The notes under the pieces are model-generated. The model worked only from the letters and a program-made list of their open reading frames with translations, ran no database searches and had not been told where the DNA came from. Source: Stenotrophomonas maltophilia (GTDB lineage: Bacteria; Pseudomonadota; Gammaproteobacteria; Xanthomonadales; Xanthomonadaceae). From it: a stretch of 64,000 nt of DNA. Where the stretch lies: NCBI RefSeq assembly GCF_025642255.1, contig NZ_CP106759.1, positions 585,501 to 649,500 of the forward strand, given 5' to 3'. Below are positions 63,589-64,000 of this stretch, piece after piece (position 1 is the stretch's first letter; each line of letters opens with the position of its first letter). The translations under genes were made by a program, and so were the position numbers.

Positions 63589-64000
63589 ATGATCAACAGC
63601 CTGCTTACCCGCGTATTTGGCAGTCGTAACGAACGACAGCTGCGCCAGCTCAACCGCATCGTCGCCAAGATCAATGCGCTGGAGCCGGAGATCGAGAAGC
63701 TTTCCGACGAGCAGCTGCAGGCCAAGACGCCGGAGTTCAAGCAGCGCATCGCCGGCGGTGAGGCCCTGGACAAGGTCCTGCCGGAAGCATTCGCGGTCTG
63801 CCGCGAAGCCGGTCGCCGCGTGCTCGGCATGCGCCACTACGACGTGCAGCTGATCGGCGGCATGGTCCTGCACCTGGGCAAGATCGCCGAAATGCGTACC
63901 GGTGAAGGCAAGACCCTGGTGGCCACGCTGCCGGTGTACCTCAACGCGCTGGAAGGCAAGGGCGTGCACGTGGTCACCGTGAACGACTACCTGGCCCGCC
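63589..64000 (+). CDS. secA: Preprotein translocase ATPase SecA, N-terminal part
   Basis: SecA drives protein export through SecYEG. The visible 137 residues start [20 protein letters not shown] and include the DEAD motor start: [39 protein letters not shown] and the Walker A loop RTGEGKT with Lys108, the same number as in E. coli. [12 protein letters not shown] ends the window. The gene continues past base 64000. Confidence 0.97.
   Translation, partial: MINSLLTRVFGSRNERQLRQLNRIVAKINALEPEIEKLSDEQLQAKTPEFKQRIAGGEALDKVLPEAFAVCREAGRRVLGMRHYDVQLIGGMVLHLGKIAEMRTGEGKTLVATLPVYLNALEGKGVHVVTVNDYLAR

Overview
The window is GC-rich DNA of a gammaproteobacterium in the Xanthomonadaceae, almost certainly Stenotrophomonas (S. 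maltophilia group). The reasons are an SMF-1-type fimbrial operon, an Ax21-family outer-membrane protein, GTAG-ended SMAG palindromes between genes, no murD in the dcw cluster, and -10 boxes without clear -35 boxes. No insertion sequence, prophage, CRISPR array, rRNA or tRNA was found.

Layout. 1-2.2 kb: the 3' end of a type II secretion secretin, then two overlapping family 2 glycosyltransferase-like genes. 2.3-3.5 kb: pncB. 3.5-9.3 kb: the chaperone-usher locus, with a short divergent pilin-like gene, smf-1, chaperone, usher and two-domain tip adhesin. 9.5-23.5 kb: one nine-gene unit for c-di-GMP-controlled cellulose (bcsE-F-G-R-Q-A-B-C-Z), including the phosphoethanolamine transferase BcsG. 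23.5-29.3 kb: purine permease, ettA, an RcnB-like protein, glyA and a small membrane protein. 29.4-38.7 kb: nrdR-ribD, a three-gene reverse-strand block (two uncharacterised exported proteins and an Ax21-like barrel), then an FMN riboswitch driving ribE-ribB-ribH-nusB, then thiL. 38.7-44.5 kb: FAD oxidase, yraN, lpoA-like, rsmI, rnpB and an NRDE/TANGO2-family gene. 44.6-61.6 kb: the dcw cluster, mraZ-rsmH-ftsL-ftsI-murE-murF-mraY-ftsW-murG-murC-ddlB-ftsQ-ftsA-ftsZ, then lpxC. 61.9-64 kb: dciA, an M23 peptidase and the start of secA.

How the genes work together. Fimbriae and cellulose are adjacent surface-adhesion systems. Upstream of both lies nearly the same CRP/Clp-like near-palindrome (TGATGCGCATCA and TGATGCGCGTCA), so joint control by a Clp-type regulator is a testable inference. 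BcsE (RQGD motif) and BcsA (PilZ domain) both carry c-di-GMP-binding motifs. The riboflavin genes are split by the reverse-strand block. The ribB product carries a GTP cyclohydrolase II-like domain that lacks the zinc cysteines. The dcw genes are joined by 4-base start/stop overlaps. A 15-codon mini-ORF bridges murG and murC, and the mraZ promoter carries a 10-bp-periodic array of MraZ-type boxes.

Three palindrome families are scattered between genes: SMAG, a GGGGTC...GACCCC element and a GTGCCAACC element. One GGGGTC element sits in frame inside the NRDE gene, and one SMAG element supplies the rsmI stop codon.
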